This document shows positions 20,421 through 32,735 of a stretch of 64,000 nucleotides of DNA, piece by piece (positions within the stretch are counted from its first letter, which is position 1; each line of letters starts with the position of its first letter). The notes below the pieces were generated by a model. That model was given only the letters and a program-made list of their open reading frames with translations. It ran no database searches and had not been told where the DNA came from. The position numbers and the translations under genes were made by a program. Origin of the DNA: Ochromonas danica (lineage: Eukaryota; Sar; Chrysophyceae; Chromulinales; Chromulinaceae); assembly GCA_015146655.1 (NCBI GenBank), contig VKHL01000027.1, forward strand, positions 124,001-188,000, given 5' to 3'.

Positions 20421-23400
20421 ATGGCGTTAAGTCCAAAAGAGCTTTTGAAGAATGAGATCTACGGGTCGACCGCTGCGCCGGCCATTGCACCTGACCAGAC
20501 GCCTACTACCGTTCCAACTGTAAGCTTCCTCCCCACACTTCCTTCCTGTAAGAGATATTTGTCGAGGAGGTGCTAATTTTTCTCTTTTGATTAGGCCAAT
20601 AGTCCAGCAGCAACAGCAGCGGCAGCTACAGTGGAAGTGCAAGGCATGGAAGGATTTCTCTGGAGAGAGGTTGATGGTGTCTTCTCAAAAGCTGTGGAAA
20701 CATTCCATAAGGTAAACTAGACCCATGATGTTTTATTCAAGATCTTAATTGCTAATTGACATTGTGGTCTTATTTCATTCATGCACTTGTGCTGTGGTCT
20801 GTGGCGATCATCAGGTCTGGGTTTGTATTTTTGATCGACGACTGCTGTTTTCAGAGCCAGTCTCTCCAAATATGAGTGATAATACTTTTATTGCTGATCG
20901 AAGTGGATCAGTGTGTGCAGGATATCTTGACCTAACACATAAGACAGAAGTGAAAGCGAAGATGGTTGATCGGGCAGGTGGACAGAAGCGTTTTGGGATG
21001 ATGATAAAAGATGGATATGCCAATGTCTCCTTCTTTCTAGATAGTGGAGAAGTTCGTGACCAATGGCTTGAAATACTTAGACAAGCTATTGCTGGCACCT
21101 GTCATGTCTTATCCAGCAAAACGTTGATTATCCCTGCTTTGCATTTTGGCTCTCCTGAGGGAAATGGAGGGGGAGGAGGAGCTGGAGTTGGAAGCACGGG
21201 AGAACAATCAAATACTGTGGACTTTCCACGTAAAATTGGCTATTTGAAGAAGACTTCTCGTGGGCAGGCTACATTTGGCATAAAATCCGTCAAGAAGAGA
21301 TTCTTCCGTCTTGAGGCAGGAGAGCTCAGATACTATGAAGACGATGATGTTAGAGCGTCTCGCTTGAAAGGTGTGATCTCTTTGGCTGGTGCGCAGTTAG
21401 CTGCTGGTCCTGGTCAAATGCTATCATTACATCTATCTTCTGGAAGACATCTGCGACTGGAGGCGTCGTCAGGTAAAGAAGCCTTGGAATGGTGCGATGC
21501 TTTTGGTGAAACCCTTGCACTTTTGGCATTACAAAAGCAAAGCAGCAATGATATAGTGAAGAAAAGCAGACGACGTTTCAACCTTCATGAACGACTATCC
21601 CCAGAGCAAAAGCGAGCACTAAAAACAAAGAATCAAATCAAGTCTCAGTTAACACCTTCCCGCGGTCGATCTCTTTCATTCTTTGCGAGTATGACCAGCG
21701 GCTCATCATCTCCCCCACCACCTCCGCTCTCTCCAACTTCTGGTAACAACAGTCCTGTTCCATCAGGCGGAAGCTTACCAGGAACTCCACTTGCAACTCA
21801 TCGTTTGAGTCGTACTGCTTTATCTTTCAGCATCGGCAGTTCCGCTCCTTCAAGTAATGACAATGCTGTCCCCAATGTACTGAAGTCTCCCGCCGTAACA
21901 GATCTTCTCAAGAATGCTCTGAATGAGCATTTTCTTCTTGCTCATATGTCACTTGATCTTGTGCCAGTGGTAGAAACTATGGCTGAGCGCTTGGTTGGGC
22001 CTGGTGAAGTTATTTTATGGCAAGGTGCGTCTGGTGATACACTTTATGTGGTTGAAAGTGGTCAATGCGAAGTCATCCGAGATGGTGTTCGTATTGGTCA
22101 CGTTTTCCCTGGAAAGGCGTTTGGTGAGATGGCTCTTCTATCCAACACTGTTCGCCAAGCCACGGTGCGTGCGTGCCAGCCTTCACGGCTTTGGTGCTTA
22201 ACGAGACAAGCAGTTCGTCAACTCGCAGCACAGCAAGAAGTGCACAAATTGGAGGAGAAATTACAACTCATCAGAGGAATTGATCTATTCGAGAAACTTA
22301 GTGCACCTGCAATGGAGAAGATCGCGGATGTCCTTACGATTCAACAATTTTCTGCTGGCGAGCGAATCATAAAGCAAGGCGAGGTGGGAGATCGGTTTTA
22401 CATCATCATTTCTGGCCGTGTAAGTATTACTCAGACCCAAGGATTGGTCGCTTCCTCCACGGTAGAGCTAGTCAAACTGGGACCAGGCAAGTATTTCGGC
22501 GAGAAAGCTCTGATGGAAGATTCACCTCGCAAGGCAACTGTTACTGCAATAACTAGTGTTAGTTGCTATACTCTTGATCGGGTCAGCTTTCTATCTCTGT
22601 TTGGATCAATGGAGGATATTGTTCAAGAAAGTGTTGGTGTTTCAATGTTGAAGAAGGTTTCTATTTTATCCTCCTTGAGTGACAGTCAATTATCAACAAT
22701 AGCAAGAAGGTTGAGTAGTAAGCAGTTTATAGAAGGAGAGATCATTATCAAGCAAGGAGACGTGGGAGATTCCTTTTATATGCTCATTGAAGGTGCGGTT
22801 AGTATTCAAGTCAATCACATCACGGTGGCTACTCTAGAGCCTGGCACATTTTTTGGTGAAATGGCGCTATTGTCTAACGAGAAGCGATCAGCCACGGTTT
22901 CTGCGGTTTGTGACACTACTTGCTTGGTTTTGTCTCGTAACGATTTTAATGATCTCCTCGGCCCTTTGGATGAAATCATTGCAGCGGGTGAAAAGCGAAA
23001 AGCTGAACTGCAGGAGCGTGCGATGCGCAGAAAGAGCGCCTCTGGGTTACTTATGAATCAGTTGAAGCACTTTTCTAATGGTCTGTTCAATCCTGCTTCT
23101 CCCACAGCTACTTCTCGTAAAGGACGGTCCTCCAGTGTGGGTATTGGAGAGGCCAATGCTTTGTTCGCTCAAACACAAGAAATGTTCACACTAGATCACT
23201 TGGACAAGTTGCGCAAATTAGCTCAGGGAACGTTTGGTAACGTCTATTTGGTGCAACATTTCTACACAAGCAAGTATTATGCTATGAAGACTATATACAA
23301 GGACCGCCTGCTGGACACGATGACCGAATCAACTGCTGTTCGTGAGAAAGAGATCATGCTATTACTATCCGATCAACTTTATGCTCCCGCTCTTTATGCG

Positions 23401-24410
23401 ACTTTACAAGACGAGAGATGTCTCCACTTTGTCATGCACTACCTTCCTGGAGGGGATCTGTGGACTTTACTCTATGGTCATCGGTTATCAAGAACAAAAT
23501 TAGGTGGTGTGTCTACACATATCGCACTTTTCTATGCCGCCAATGTTTTGGCTGCAATGCAGCACATGCACAGTATCGATGTTATTCACCGAGACATCAA
23601 ACCTGAGAATCTGGTAAAGTTCTTTTTCATCTTTTGTGTTTCTTGTTGTCTGATTTCATTTCCTTCCCATTCCTTTGTTACATGTGCAGATGATCGATGC
23701 CAGTGGTTACATCAAAATTGTTGATTATGGCTGTGCGAAAGTCGTTCCTTTAACAGAGAAGACACAGACGCTTTGTGGTACAGCAGAGTATCTTGCCCCC
23801 GAGATGATCTTGTCTAGACCATACAACCGATCTGTTGACTTTTGGGGTCTTGGCATTCTGCTTTTCGAGTTACTTACTCGGTCGACTCCTTTTGCGCATA
23901 CGAACATGGTTTGTCTATCTTATTATTTGTCTGAGATTGGTGATGTAATATTATGCGTGTCCGTGTGATTTGATGGAACAGGCCATGCTTTTTCAACACA
24001 TTCTAGACTGCGGGGAGGTGATGAAGACTTTCTTTGACACTTCACCTTCCTTTGATGGCCCCGCTAAAACCACTTTAACTGGTCTGCTTTCTTATAACCC
24101 AAGTACTAGGCTTGGTGTCTTGCATGGTGGTATTAACGATATTTGGGCTAGTCCCTTCTTTCAGAACATTTCCTTCGAGAGCATCGAGAAGAGACAACTC
24201 TCTCCCCCGTACATGTGAGTTCCACCCTTTTCATCTCTCATTTTTCGCTGCACTAACTTCAGGAATGACAGTCCCAGTAGCGATGATATGGCCATCGATC
24301 CCAGCTCGGCTAAAACTCTCGGAGAAGCTTTGGACTGCATTGAAGTTCCGATTGATGATATGGATGAAGTCCCTGTTTATGAAGGAAACTTTGACTATTC
24401 TTTATTTTAG
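20421..24410 (+). CDS. PKG-like protein kinase with two PH domains and three cyclic-nucleotide-binding domains
   Basis: Exons 20421-20519, 20595-20711, 20815-23613, 23690-23908, 23982-24214 and 24263-24410; 1204 aa. PH1 (about 53-165, MEGFLWRE ... DQWLEILRQA), PH2 (about 212-315, KIGYLKKTSR ... ALEWCDAFGE), a Ser/Pro linker, then three cNBDs (about 452, 561 and 688) each with an FGE-AL phosphate cassette and Arg (RQAT, RKAT, RSAT). The AGC kinase domain starts at about 866: LAQGTFGNVYLV, YYAMKT lysine, HRDIKPEN, then DYG in place of DFG, and CGTAEYLAPEM. The RSA in the third site resembles the cGMP-favouring R-T/S-A pattern. The C terminus ends EGNFDYSLF, a hydrophobic-motif-like tail. Expected: membrane-recruited cyclic-nucleotide-activated Ser/Thr kinase; ligand identity is inferred. 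Confidence 0.9.
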
Positions 24411-24579
24411 AGTGATAAATTGCTTGGTGCAATAGATGTTTTGTGAGTTAGACGACATATGTAATATTATGGTAACTTGATGGACAGCTTCACATGAACA
24501 AGCTTGTAGGTAATATTGTTATTATTAAGTTAATAGATAGTTAACTTAAGAAGAGAGTCGACTGTTTTCCTTTTCTAAC

Positions 24580-25563
24580 ATGCGAATAATCAAAATGTGG
24601 GGAGTTTGTTTTATATCGTTATTCATCTTTTTTCTTTGTATAGTAATTCATGGTGAGGTCTTCTATGAAGTAGAAGATCCAACCTCGGGGCAAGTCTTGA
24701 CAATTGGTTTGTCTAAACCATATCAAGCACTTGGCAATCCAAACCTGCTGCCCCAGCAGGCCACCGTCTTTGGTGCCATCATCCTCAGCGATATGTCCTT
24801 CGTTTCCCTACCTAAAAATGTATCTCTTTGGTCAGTGAGTCAGAAAGAGATGGTGCGGAAGGTGTCAGCTCGCATTGATAACTACAAGGTGCTGAAGGAA
24901 GAGCTGCCTTTCGCACTCACTCGCTGGAGCGGAATTGTTGCCCCACCTTGCCCTCACTATCCTCACGGGCATCGATCAGAGCGTGGATTAGTGTGGGCTC
25001 ATTATCGCATTTGGAGAGATTTCTTGTTTGTGGACGAGGAGTTGGTGATGCGGAGGAACGCGACGAAGAAGGAAGTCATTCACTCCAAAGATCGACTCTT
25101 CCTGGCCTATCGCAATGGAACCATTCTTAAACAAGGACAAGAAATGAGAGAGGAAGATATCTTAGTCATTTTTGAAGATGACGCTATTAGCTCTATTGCA
25201 GAGACGAACACGACCGTCATCGAGGAATTGAGTCAGATGAAAGATATTGACATTTTGTATCTGGGGTGGTGCGAAGGAAGAGCAGCTCGTCCTGTCCCTC
25301 TTTGTGCTCATGCTTATGCGATTACTCGTGCTGGTGCGCGGAAGATGGTCAAGTACTTTGAACCCTGTGGGCGAGCCGTGGACGAGCAGCTCGTCATAAT
25401 GGCCAAGAATGGCTGGCTGCGCTATCGACGAGCTTTTCCTTTTAGTTACAAGAATATGAGACCAACCTATAATCCGGCTGGGGATCGTACTCAAGGCATC
25501 TTTAGGCAATATAAGACAGCCTTGGGATCGATCAAAGAGATCAAAGAACGTGAAGGAGGTTAA
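24580..25563 (+). CDS. GT25-like glycosyltransferase, type II membrane protein
   Basis: Single exon, 327 aa. An N-terminal signal anchor (about 7-24, CFISLFIFFLCIVI) puts the domain in the Golgi/ER lumen. The GT25 (LPS/procollagen galactosyltransferase type) pattern is visible: ERGLVWAHYRIWRDFL early, then DILVIFEDDA (acidic motif), DILYLGWCEGR, CAHAYAITRAGARKMVKYF and AVDEQLV. Lengths and order match the family core. Donor and acceptor cannot be predicted. The chain lacks an ER-retention tail. It lies alone, in the same orientation as its neighbours. Confidence 0.75.
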   Translation: MRIIKMWGVCFISLFIFFLCIVIHGEVFYEVEDPTSGQVLTIGLSKPYQALGNPNLLPQQATVFGAIILSDMSFVSLPKNVSLWSVSQKEMVRKVSARIDNYKVLKEELPFALTRWSGIVAPPCPHYPHGHRSERGLVWAHYRIWRDFLFVDEELVMRRNATKKEVIHSKDRLFLAYRNGTILKQGQEMREEDILVIFEDDAISSIAETNTTVIEELSQMKDIDILYLGWCEGRAARPVPLCAHAYAITRAGARKMVKYFEPCGRAVDEQLVIMAKNGWLRYRRAFPFSYKNMRPTYNPAGDRTQGIFRQYKTALGSIKEIKEREGG

Positions 25564-25985
25564 CAAAAGCAAATGTTTAGATTTGAATAGAAAGTCTTAT
25601 AGTGACAAGGAACTAGTTGTTGCTGCAAATGATGGGGTTATGGGGTTGTTTTACCCTCGAGATAATCGTTTAGGAAAGCTCAAGTAACAACACCTCTGTA
25701 TCCATGAGGAGGCCTAGTCTCGTGTAAAGTATGTTAACCCGCCCGGTAAGGAATTATCACTCAACCATGCTTGAGGCTAATCAGCGCGTCAGTACAAGAA
25801 GCCACATCACAAACAACAGCAACAGAGCACTATTTTATCTACTAAATACAGTACATAGTCCAGCCCGACCGATTGGTCTACTTGTGCGGATTTGGGATTA
25901 GACTGCTCACCCAAAATATGTTAACTTAAGAGGGAAGATCACGGCATCAATTCGATTTGGCTGATTGCTGATTGCGTCAAAGCAA
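25564..25985. other. intergenic, no feature seen
   Basis: Region between the glycosyltransferase and MIOS; no ORF or repeat was supported. Confidence 0.5.
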
Positions 25986-28900
25986 ATGGCATCTTCAACT
26001 CGTCTAGTAGCATGGAATCCCTCTAATGAAGATCAATTTGCCCTTTGTGGGAGTCAGCTTGAGCTTTGGTCAATCTCTCACTCTTCTCGTTTTAATAACA
26101 ATAATCGTGAAGCTTCTGTCCAAAGCGCTTCCCGTCTCGCCACTCATGTCGCCTGCATGGACTGGCAGAAGGTGGACGACGGAGGATTGTTAGCCTATGG
26201 TACTTTATCAGAGAATATTGGATTAATTAAATGGAATGAAAGCGGCGCGAACCATGAGGTTGGTTAATTGCAAAGGATTCCGTCTGATTTCTAAAACATT
26301 ACATTCTACACATACTACACAGGTTCTATTACACGAGAGCAAGTCTTCTATTAAGCGATCATGCTATAGTGTAGCATGGAATTATGTTTATTCCGGACAG
26401 TTAGCAGCTTGTATGGAGATGTACAAGAGGTACGCACATGTCATGTCATACATGCCTCACACACGCACACACTCTCTCTGCATAATGCTGAGTATGAAGG
26501 AAAATGGTTAATTTGATGTGGAATGTGTTGCCACCATAGTGAGAGCACGGTTGTCCTCTGGGATGCGAGCGGAGCAGGATCAACACTGAAGCTCTCCATT
26601 GCCGAGTCAGTGTCTTCCCTCGCTTGGCTTCCTCGAAGTGGCCATCTACTGCTAGTGGGTACCACTATGGGATGGGCCAAGATGCTTGATACTCGCATGG
26701 ATCCTACCCAAGCTGTGCTATCCTGGCTTCCGCACCCTTCCAATCGACCTCGCAAGGTACAAGGTCTGCGTCCAGCTCCCTTCGGAAACTTCCTGGCAAC
26801 CTACTCGGATGCTCAAGGCGATATGGTCAAAGTGTGGGATCTACGAATGCTAGCCGATGCTACGCGTGGAGGTGGTTCGGCTGCAACGAAGATTAAACCC
26901 TCTCCATGGCTAAGCATCGTTCCATCTAATGAGGGAGGAGGCGGAATGGGAGGAGGAGGAGGTGGTGGTGTAGTTCAAGATGTTGCTTGGTCGACACAGC
27001 AGCCAGGACTATTAGCCGTTGCCACCAACTCTCAGCGCGGTGTTGCTTTCTATAAAACCGAGCGTGCTCAGTCTAGCGGTCCAGGAGAAGAAGGTGGATC
27101 CAGCACCCCTCAAGTCGGCCCCTGTGCGACTGTTCCCACCTTCGTTATGAATACAGAAGACTATGTTCGTTCTCTTTCTTGGAGCACTACCAATCTCCTG
27201 CCCGATCTTTGTCGTCCCTCGGAAGAGATGAAAAATTGGTTCTTTGAGCAAAGGTTGGAATCCACGCCAGAATGGAACAGTTCCCAAGAGCTTGCTGGAT
27301 TCTTGCAGATTGTTTCCAGCTCAAATAATGCTGGTGCTTCGACAAGCCATCGAAATTTAATATCTAGTCAGAAAGGACAAAAAGCGCGATCTGGTAGTAT
27401 TTCTGCTACCGTGGCTGGAGGAGGGAAGACTGCCTCAAAGGGAGGCGGAGGAAGTAGAGGACCACGACGTCTTGTGGCCGCAATGCTTTCTTCGGTTCTG
27501 GATAGTGATGTGAAGGAAACATCTTCTTCCGTGGCCTTGTCTGGAAATGGTTTCCTTGCTCATGGTAGCAGTAATTCTGTCTTTCTTCGAGACAATAACG
27601 AAGGTTTAATAAACGAGGCATCTGCAAGTGCTGCCTCATCGACCGAAAAAGTTACAGCAGTTGAGAGTGCAGTCAATGATATGCTTCAAGATATCGAGAA
27701 TACTATGAGGTCGCGAGCTGCTGCACATTATGGTACTGATGTTTCCTCCAACGTAGATTTGTTTTCCGCAGAACTGGATGCTTTTTATCGTCAAATACAG
27801 CTGGCCTGGCTGACTTCCCCCGATGCACCTGCGTCTTTGCCTCCTGAGGATGGTGCAAATGCTTTGCCTCCCTCTTATATGGCCCAAGCGTTGTATAGTC
27901 GAGCAGAGATAGAGCGTGCAGTCGTTCAAGTTTCTCCCGTACAAGAGCTCTTTCGTGTGTGGACGTGGCTAGATCGACTGGTTGCAGAGGTTGTTTACAG
28001 AACTTCTTCAAGCCTTCCTCTGCAACGATGCGGTGTTTACAACATTATTCATGGCTCTGGATTAACCGGTTTTACTGCTTCATCAGGGGAGGGAGAGGAC
28101 AAGCCGCGACAAAGTCCGTCCGGCGCGCCTTTCTATTCTTCCCCTCATCGTGCTGCCGTGCTCAAAATCTGTGGTTGGCCTGGTATTGTAGAAGTACCTG
28201 CTCGGCATAGTTCCATTTCCAATCGCTCACAAACCAGTGAATCCAATCAGCAACCTGCAACAGGACTCATTACCTTCTCACAATTGAATGCCTGCCTTGA
28301 TGAAGAACAAGCAATTGCCTGCTTTGAGAGAATATGCGCGTTAGCTGTTTGGGCGGGAAATATTGAGTATGCGGTACAAATTCTGCAACAAACAATTGAC
28401 TGTTATGACGATCTAGCCAAAACGACTGAGGCTCAGGATGGTGCCAAACAGAGTTACAGCAGCAGCACAGGAAGAGTAGTGGGAGCAGGTGATAGCAGAG
28501 TTAGTGATGATCAATCAGGGAAACCTGCTGCTTCTTCCTCTTCTACTTTGAATCAACTCGATTCTGATGATGGAGATGATAATGACGAGGATGGTCACAA
28601 CGATGGTTTCGGAGATGATAGCAGTTATAAGAGTGATGCGATTCTGGATTGGGATCATGTGATTACAGCGCGCTATGTGAGCGTTCTTGCAATGGTGGCT
28701 TCATCTCTTTCCGGCTTCTTCTTTGTTCCGTCTGTCAATGCACAGGGAGAAGAGGTCTTGAGAGGTCCTGGGGAGAGTTGGGTGAAAATGTGTCAATATG
28801 TCATCACACAGCTCCATGCTGTTCCTCGTGTGCATACACACTATCTGACCACAGCCTTGTATCATCTTCTTTGGTGTATCGAAATGAATGGAAGTGACAC

Positions 28901-30218
28901 TAGCACTGACTGCAAGGGAAGCTCACCTCTGTACGACTATTTTGAGGATCAATGGCGTATGCAAAAGCGATTATTTCACAATTCTCCATTTCATACTCCT
29001 TGTGCAATGGCTAAATCAACGAACGAGAATACAACCAATCCCTATCGTGATCATCCAGCTTTGCTGTTACAAGCGGGTCAACAGCTGATTTTATACAATC
29101 CTTGGTTGACATTAGCAGATCGTTTAGCATATGCTGCCACTTTCTTGCAAGGTGATGATCTGCGTCATTACGTGGATTTCATGCATCGTTATACAATTCG
29201 AGAAGGCATTCTGGAAGGATTGTTAGTTAGTGGCTTCACTACTTCTGCAGGGACCATCCTCCAACTCTATTTGAATGCCACTTCGGATATCCAATCTGTG
29301 GCTTTGTTGACAGTGCACTTCCTTGCGCAACACAACCAATTCTCACCCAGCAGGTCTCATATTGGCAATGAAGTGTCATCCTCTTCTTCGATAGTTCCAT
29401 CGAATGGGGACGCGTCTGTTTCTTCTCTAGTCAAGTTCGCGGAGCGTGCTTTACTGGATTATCGCACTCTTCTCAATCGTTGGAGATTTTATGTGGAGAG
29501 AACACATTTGGACATCCAGTTGAACGAATTAATTGTCGATGTCTATCCAGGCATGAGTGGGAAGAACAATGGATCCAAGCAGCAGCTATCCACCAACTTC
29601 TTTCTGTCAGCCCCCTTCCTTGAGAATCAACGGCGTGGTATTCGTTTAAGATGTTCTTTTTGTTCCAAGGCATTGCCATTAGAAGAGCATTCATTTAATA
29701 GAGAATACATGCAATCGGTCTCCCATCTCAAGGGCATCATCTCCTTTTGCAATAATTGTAAGAATGCTTTACCACGATGCTACATTTGTCAACAGCATTT
29801 GGTAAGACCTCTTCTTTGTGTTTGTCAATACATCTTCATTGCTTATTGCCTACTCATTATATCTTCTTAGGAACAACTAAGTCCATACGTACATATCCGT
29901 CTACTCTCAAAGCAGAACTACGACAACTCCCGTGTCAAGCAGGATTCAAACCCTGGGGAGACATCATCGATATCCTCTGCTGCCAAAGAGCACCCGTTAG
30001 CTCAACCTGCCTTAGCCTATGGTCACTGGGTACTCTTCTGCCAACATTGTCGTCATGGCGGTCATGCACAATGCCTCATGTCTTGGTTTGGCGGATCTGC
30101 TGGCCTGCGCTCCACTTTTCTCTCACCTTCTGATGAAGGAGGAGAAGCTTTTGGTGGACCGGCTCGTGAAGTTTGTGGTGTGAATGGATGCAATTGTCAA
30201 TGCAAACTGTATGCATAA
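25986..30218 (+). CDS. MIOS: GATOR2 subunit MIOS (Mio/Sea4)
   Basis: Exons 25986-26258, 26323-26429, 26540-29801 and 29871-30218; 1329 aa, against about 875 in human MIOS. WD40-type repeats fill the N terminus (LVAWNPSNEDQFA, VVLWDASG, VKVWDLRMLAD, VVQDVAWS). Long low-complexity inserts (poly-Gly, Ser-rich, acidic) explain the extra length. An alpha-solenoid follows. The C-terminal zinc module has CSFCSKALPLEE, FCNNCKNALPRCYIC, FCQHCRHGGHAQCLMSWFGG and CGVNGCNCQC, the arrangement specific to MIOS. Expected role: amino-acid signalling to TORC1 at the lysosome or vacuole as part of GATOR2. Its last 675 bp are duplicated at 33645-34319. Confidence 0.88.
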
Positions 30219-30616
30219 GTTCTTCTGTTTGGTGGGACGACCCATACAAAGGGTGTGAGGTGTTTTAGTGGTTGTTGCTTCAAGGCATTTGCCATGGCAC
30301 CTTTAGGAGAGGTGCTTTTCAGTCGTTATAGAATCACCAAACCATTCAAGTGACAACTGAGGAAGGCTAAAATTTCAATATTACCCTGGCTAATACTACT
30401 TTACGAATTTAATATAAGCAACAAATTGCTTTCAGACAGGCTATGTGACTAAGAAATTCATACACTAAAGCATTATGAGTGTATGAGATTGAACATTCTG
30501 TTTGTGATATGATCAAAAAGGTCATAAGCAAACGTACACAATTAATAGTGTTCGGGAAGATACGAAGGGATCAACAGACGCAAAGCCCTATTGGGAAGGC
30601 GAATAGGAAAGGGCAA
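30219..30616. other. convergent 3' intergenic region
   Basis: 3' flanks of MIOS (plus) and the membrane gene (minus). The same sequence is at 34320-34717. No separate gene is supported. Confidence 0.5.
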
Positions 30617-32518
30617 CTACGGCAAAGCTGGTGCAGAGGGAACCTTATTGTGATCCTCATGAGGAAAAGGAACGGCACCAATAACTTCCACCTTCGATGG
30701 ATCGGATACAGCCACATCTGGAACAGTGTGGATAACAGAGACAACGCTCACCACTGCAGCTGATTCCAAATCTCTCGCCATGTTCTGGTCAATGTTGCCG
30801 TTATTGTTATTGTTGCTATTGTTGCTACCTGCTGCAGCCTGAGAAGAAACATCTTGCTGCTGGTCCACCACAACAACCGAACGTGATGAGCTTCCATTTC
30901 CATATTTGCACCATAACCACCAACACAGCACACACAACACTGAAACACCAACGATGGGAACAAGCACCACCAGCACATAGAACACGACATCCACAGACCC
31001 TCCATCTCCATCATCATCATTTCCATCTACTGGAGTGCTTACCACTACTGTGCTGCATTGCAACTCCGTCACCTTCACACTGAAGCTAGAATCTCCCATG
31101 TCATTCGCCACGCTGATCAATGTGTACTGAAGGTCCCGAAGACCGCTGGAACTCTCCAACCAACTGATGTCATAGTTCAACGCGTCCAAGGCATCATCTA
31201 GCGTTGCTCCATAGGAAAACAAGTCAGACACTTTCATGCTCACTTGCAATGTTACCGCGATGCTGCCATCTGCCAAAGGTACTGCATCCGTTCTGGCACT
31301 GGTAGAGTCAAAAGTCGAAATCGAAATGAAAGTAACCTCATTTGACGGTATGCCCAATACGTCTGCCAAGGATTGTACCCAGATTGATCCGGTTTGACTG
31401 GTGGATGAAGCCTGCCCCCCATAGGCGCTGTAGTAGGTGGTGAAGGTCAACTTCGTGTTTGGATTCACGGTAGGGGTGGGTGTGGGGGAAAGAGTGGGAC
31501 TTCTTGTACCATTGATAAGCTGCATTACTACTTCGCCACTGCAGCTCTCCTCGGAATGACAACCTTCCCAGATACTGTATGTTTGACAAGAAATATAAGA
31601 GGGAACTGTGTAGCTCAGCTCAGCACAGGAACCACATGTTGCAGTAGATGAAGCTACTTCTTTGCCAGAACTGTCTACCAGCGTCAATATCTGGTTGCCA
31701 GAGCACTCAGGATCTAGTCCGCCATAAGCGTAATCCGAGCAGCTGCCCATTGAAACAGTGTTACCGGGACACATGGAAATGTAACATTGAGATGTGGTAT
31801 TATAATTAGTGGCCGAGGTAGTATTGCGGGCTGCATAATACGGGCAGTAATAGTAATTGTTTGAATAGTAAACTGCCCAAGAGCGAGACACAGTGGTCGT
31901 CGGCGCAAGCGTCGGCTTCAAGCTGGGGCTTGCAGTTCCACTTATTAATAGAATCCCCACTTGACCACTGCAACTATCAGAAGAATAACAGCCTTCCCAA
32001 ATCGTAAGCCTTTGGCATAAAGTGGAGGAGTAATTGGCATAGTAAGTGATGTGACTGCAGGTGCCACAACTGGCACCGCTTGTCGCTAACACGTTACCAT
32101 TGTAATCCAACAATCTTAACGCTTGATTGCCGCTACAAGTCGCATTCGCGCCACCGTTAGAGTCGCTTGAGCAGCTCCCAAGCGTTATTGTATAACTTCC
32201 GCAGACGCTAACATAGCATTGAGAAGTGGTATCATAGTTAGTAGCCGAGTTAGTATTGCTGGCAGTATAAGGAGGGCAGTAATAGTGTTCACTATCATAA
32301 TAAGTGGCGATGGCGAAAGTGCGACTAGCTGCGGAAGATGACGTGGGGCTGAGAGAGGGATGAGAACTTGTCGCTTTTGTCGTCACGACGACATCCACGC
32401 CAGTTTTAGCATCCACACCCTTGGCATCCAAGAAAAATTCGGCGCTCTGCGCAATCGATAAATTTCCCCACAAGGAGACAAGAAGGAAAAAAGAGAGGAA
32501 CGACAACCATGACTTCAT
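30617..32518 (-). CDS. Cys-rich repeat type I membrane protein, copy B1
   Basis: Single exon, 633 aa. Signal peptide MKSWLSFLSFFLLVSLWG..., then two Tyr/Cys-rich modules (CPPYTASNTNSATNYDTT, GNQALRLLDYNG, IWEGCYSSDSC; then CPYYAARNTTSATNYNTT, GNQILTLVDSSGKEV, IWEGCHSEESC), a Pro/Thr stalk, the SEA-like domain (WVQSLADVLGIPSNEVTF), one TM helix (VVFYVLVVLVPIVGVSV) and a tail with poly-Asn ending VPSAPALP. It is intronless, unlike copies A and A'. Extracellular N-glycosylation sequons (NATC, NYS, NTT) are present. Same family as 669-3204; function unknown, probably cell surface. Confidence 0.85.
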   Translation of the reverse strand: MKSWLSFLSFFLLVSLWGNLSIAQSAEFFLDAKGVDAKTGVDVVVTTKATSSHPSLSPTSSSAASRTFAIATYYDSEHYYCPPYTASNTNSATNYDTTSQCYVSVCGSYTITLGSCSSDSNGGANATCSGNQALRLLDYNGNVLATSGASCGTCSHITYYANYSSTLCQRLTIWEGCYSSDSCSGQVGILLISGTASPSLKPTLAPTTTVSRSWAVYYSNNYYYCPYYAARNTTSATNYNTTSQCYISMCPGNTVSMGSCSDYAYGGLDPECSGNQILTLVDSSGKEVASSTATCGSCAELSYTVPSYISCQTYSIWEGCHSEESCSGEVVMQLINGTRSPTLSPTPTPTVNPNTKLTFTTYYSAYGGQASSTSQTGSIWVQSLADVLGIPSNEVTFISISTFDSTSARTDAVPLADGSIAVTLQVSMKVSDLFSYGATLDDALDALNYDISWLESSSGLRDLQYTLISVANDMGDSSFSVKVTELQCSTVVVSTPVDGNDDDGDGGSVDVVFYVLVVLVPIVGVSVLCVLCWWLWCKYGNGSSSRSVVVVDQQQDVSSQAAAGSNNSNNNNNGNIDQNMARDLESAAVVSVVSVIHTVPDVAVSDPSKVEVIGAVPFPHEDHNKVPSAPALP

Positions 32519-32735
32519 GAAATTTTCAAGTAGACAGAGGAGATTTTGGATCTTTTATGCACTTATGTTTGTGATGGTGCGACCCGGCGGAGAGAGACGA
32601 AATTACATTTTCTATCTTGAGGCGTCTTGTTCCGCGCCGCGCCCTTCGCCGAAAATTTCCATTTTTTTGGATTCCCAGACGACCCAGAAATGTAGACACC
32701 AACCGAAAACCAGTGGTTTTAACATTCTTTTTCAG

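Larger units (their letters stand above)
29544..32554. repeat. direct segmental duplication, copy 1
   Basis: About 3.0 kb, repeated 4101 bp downstream (33645-36664). It contains the 3' part of MIOS, the convergent intergenic region and a whole Cys-rich membrane gene. Identity looks complete over most of the length; differences cluster in the membrane gene's N-terminal 300 bp. Confidence 0.95.
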
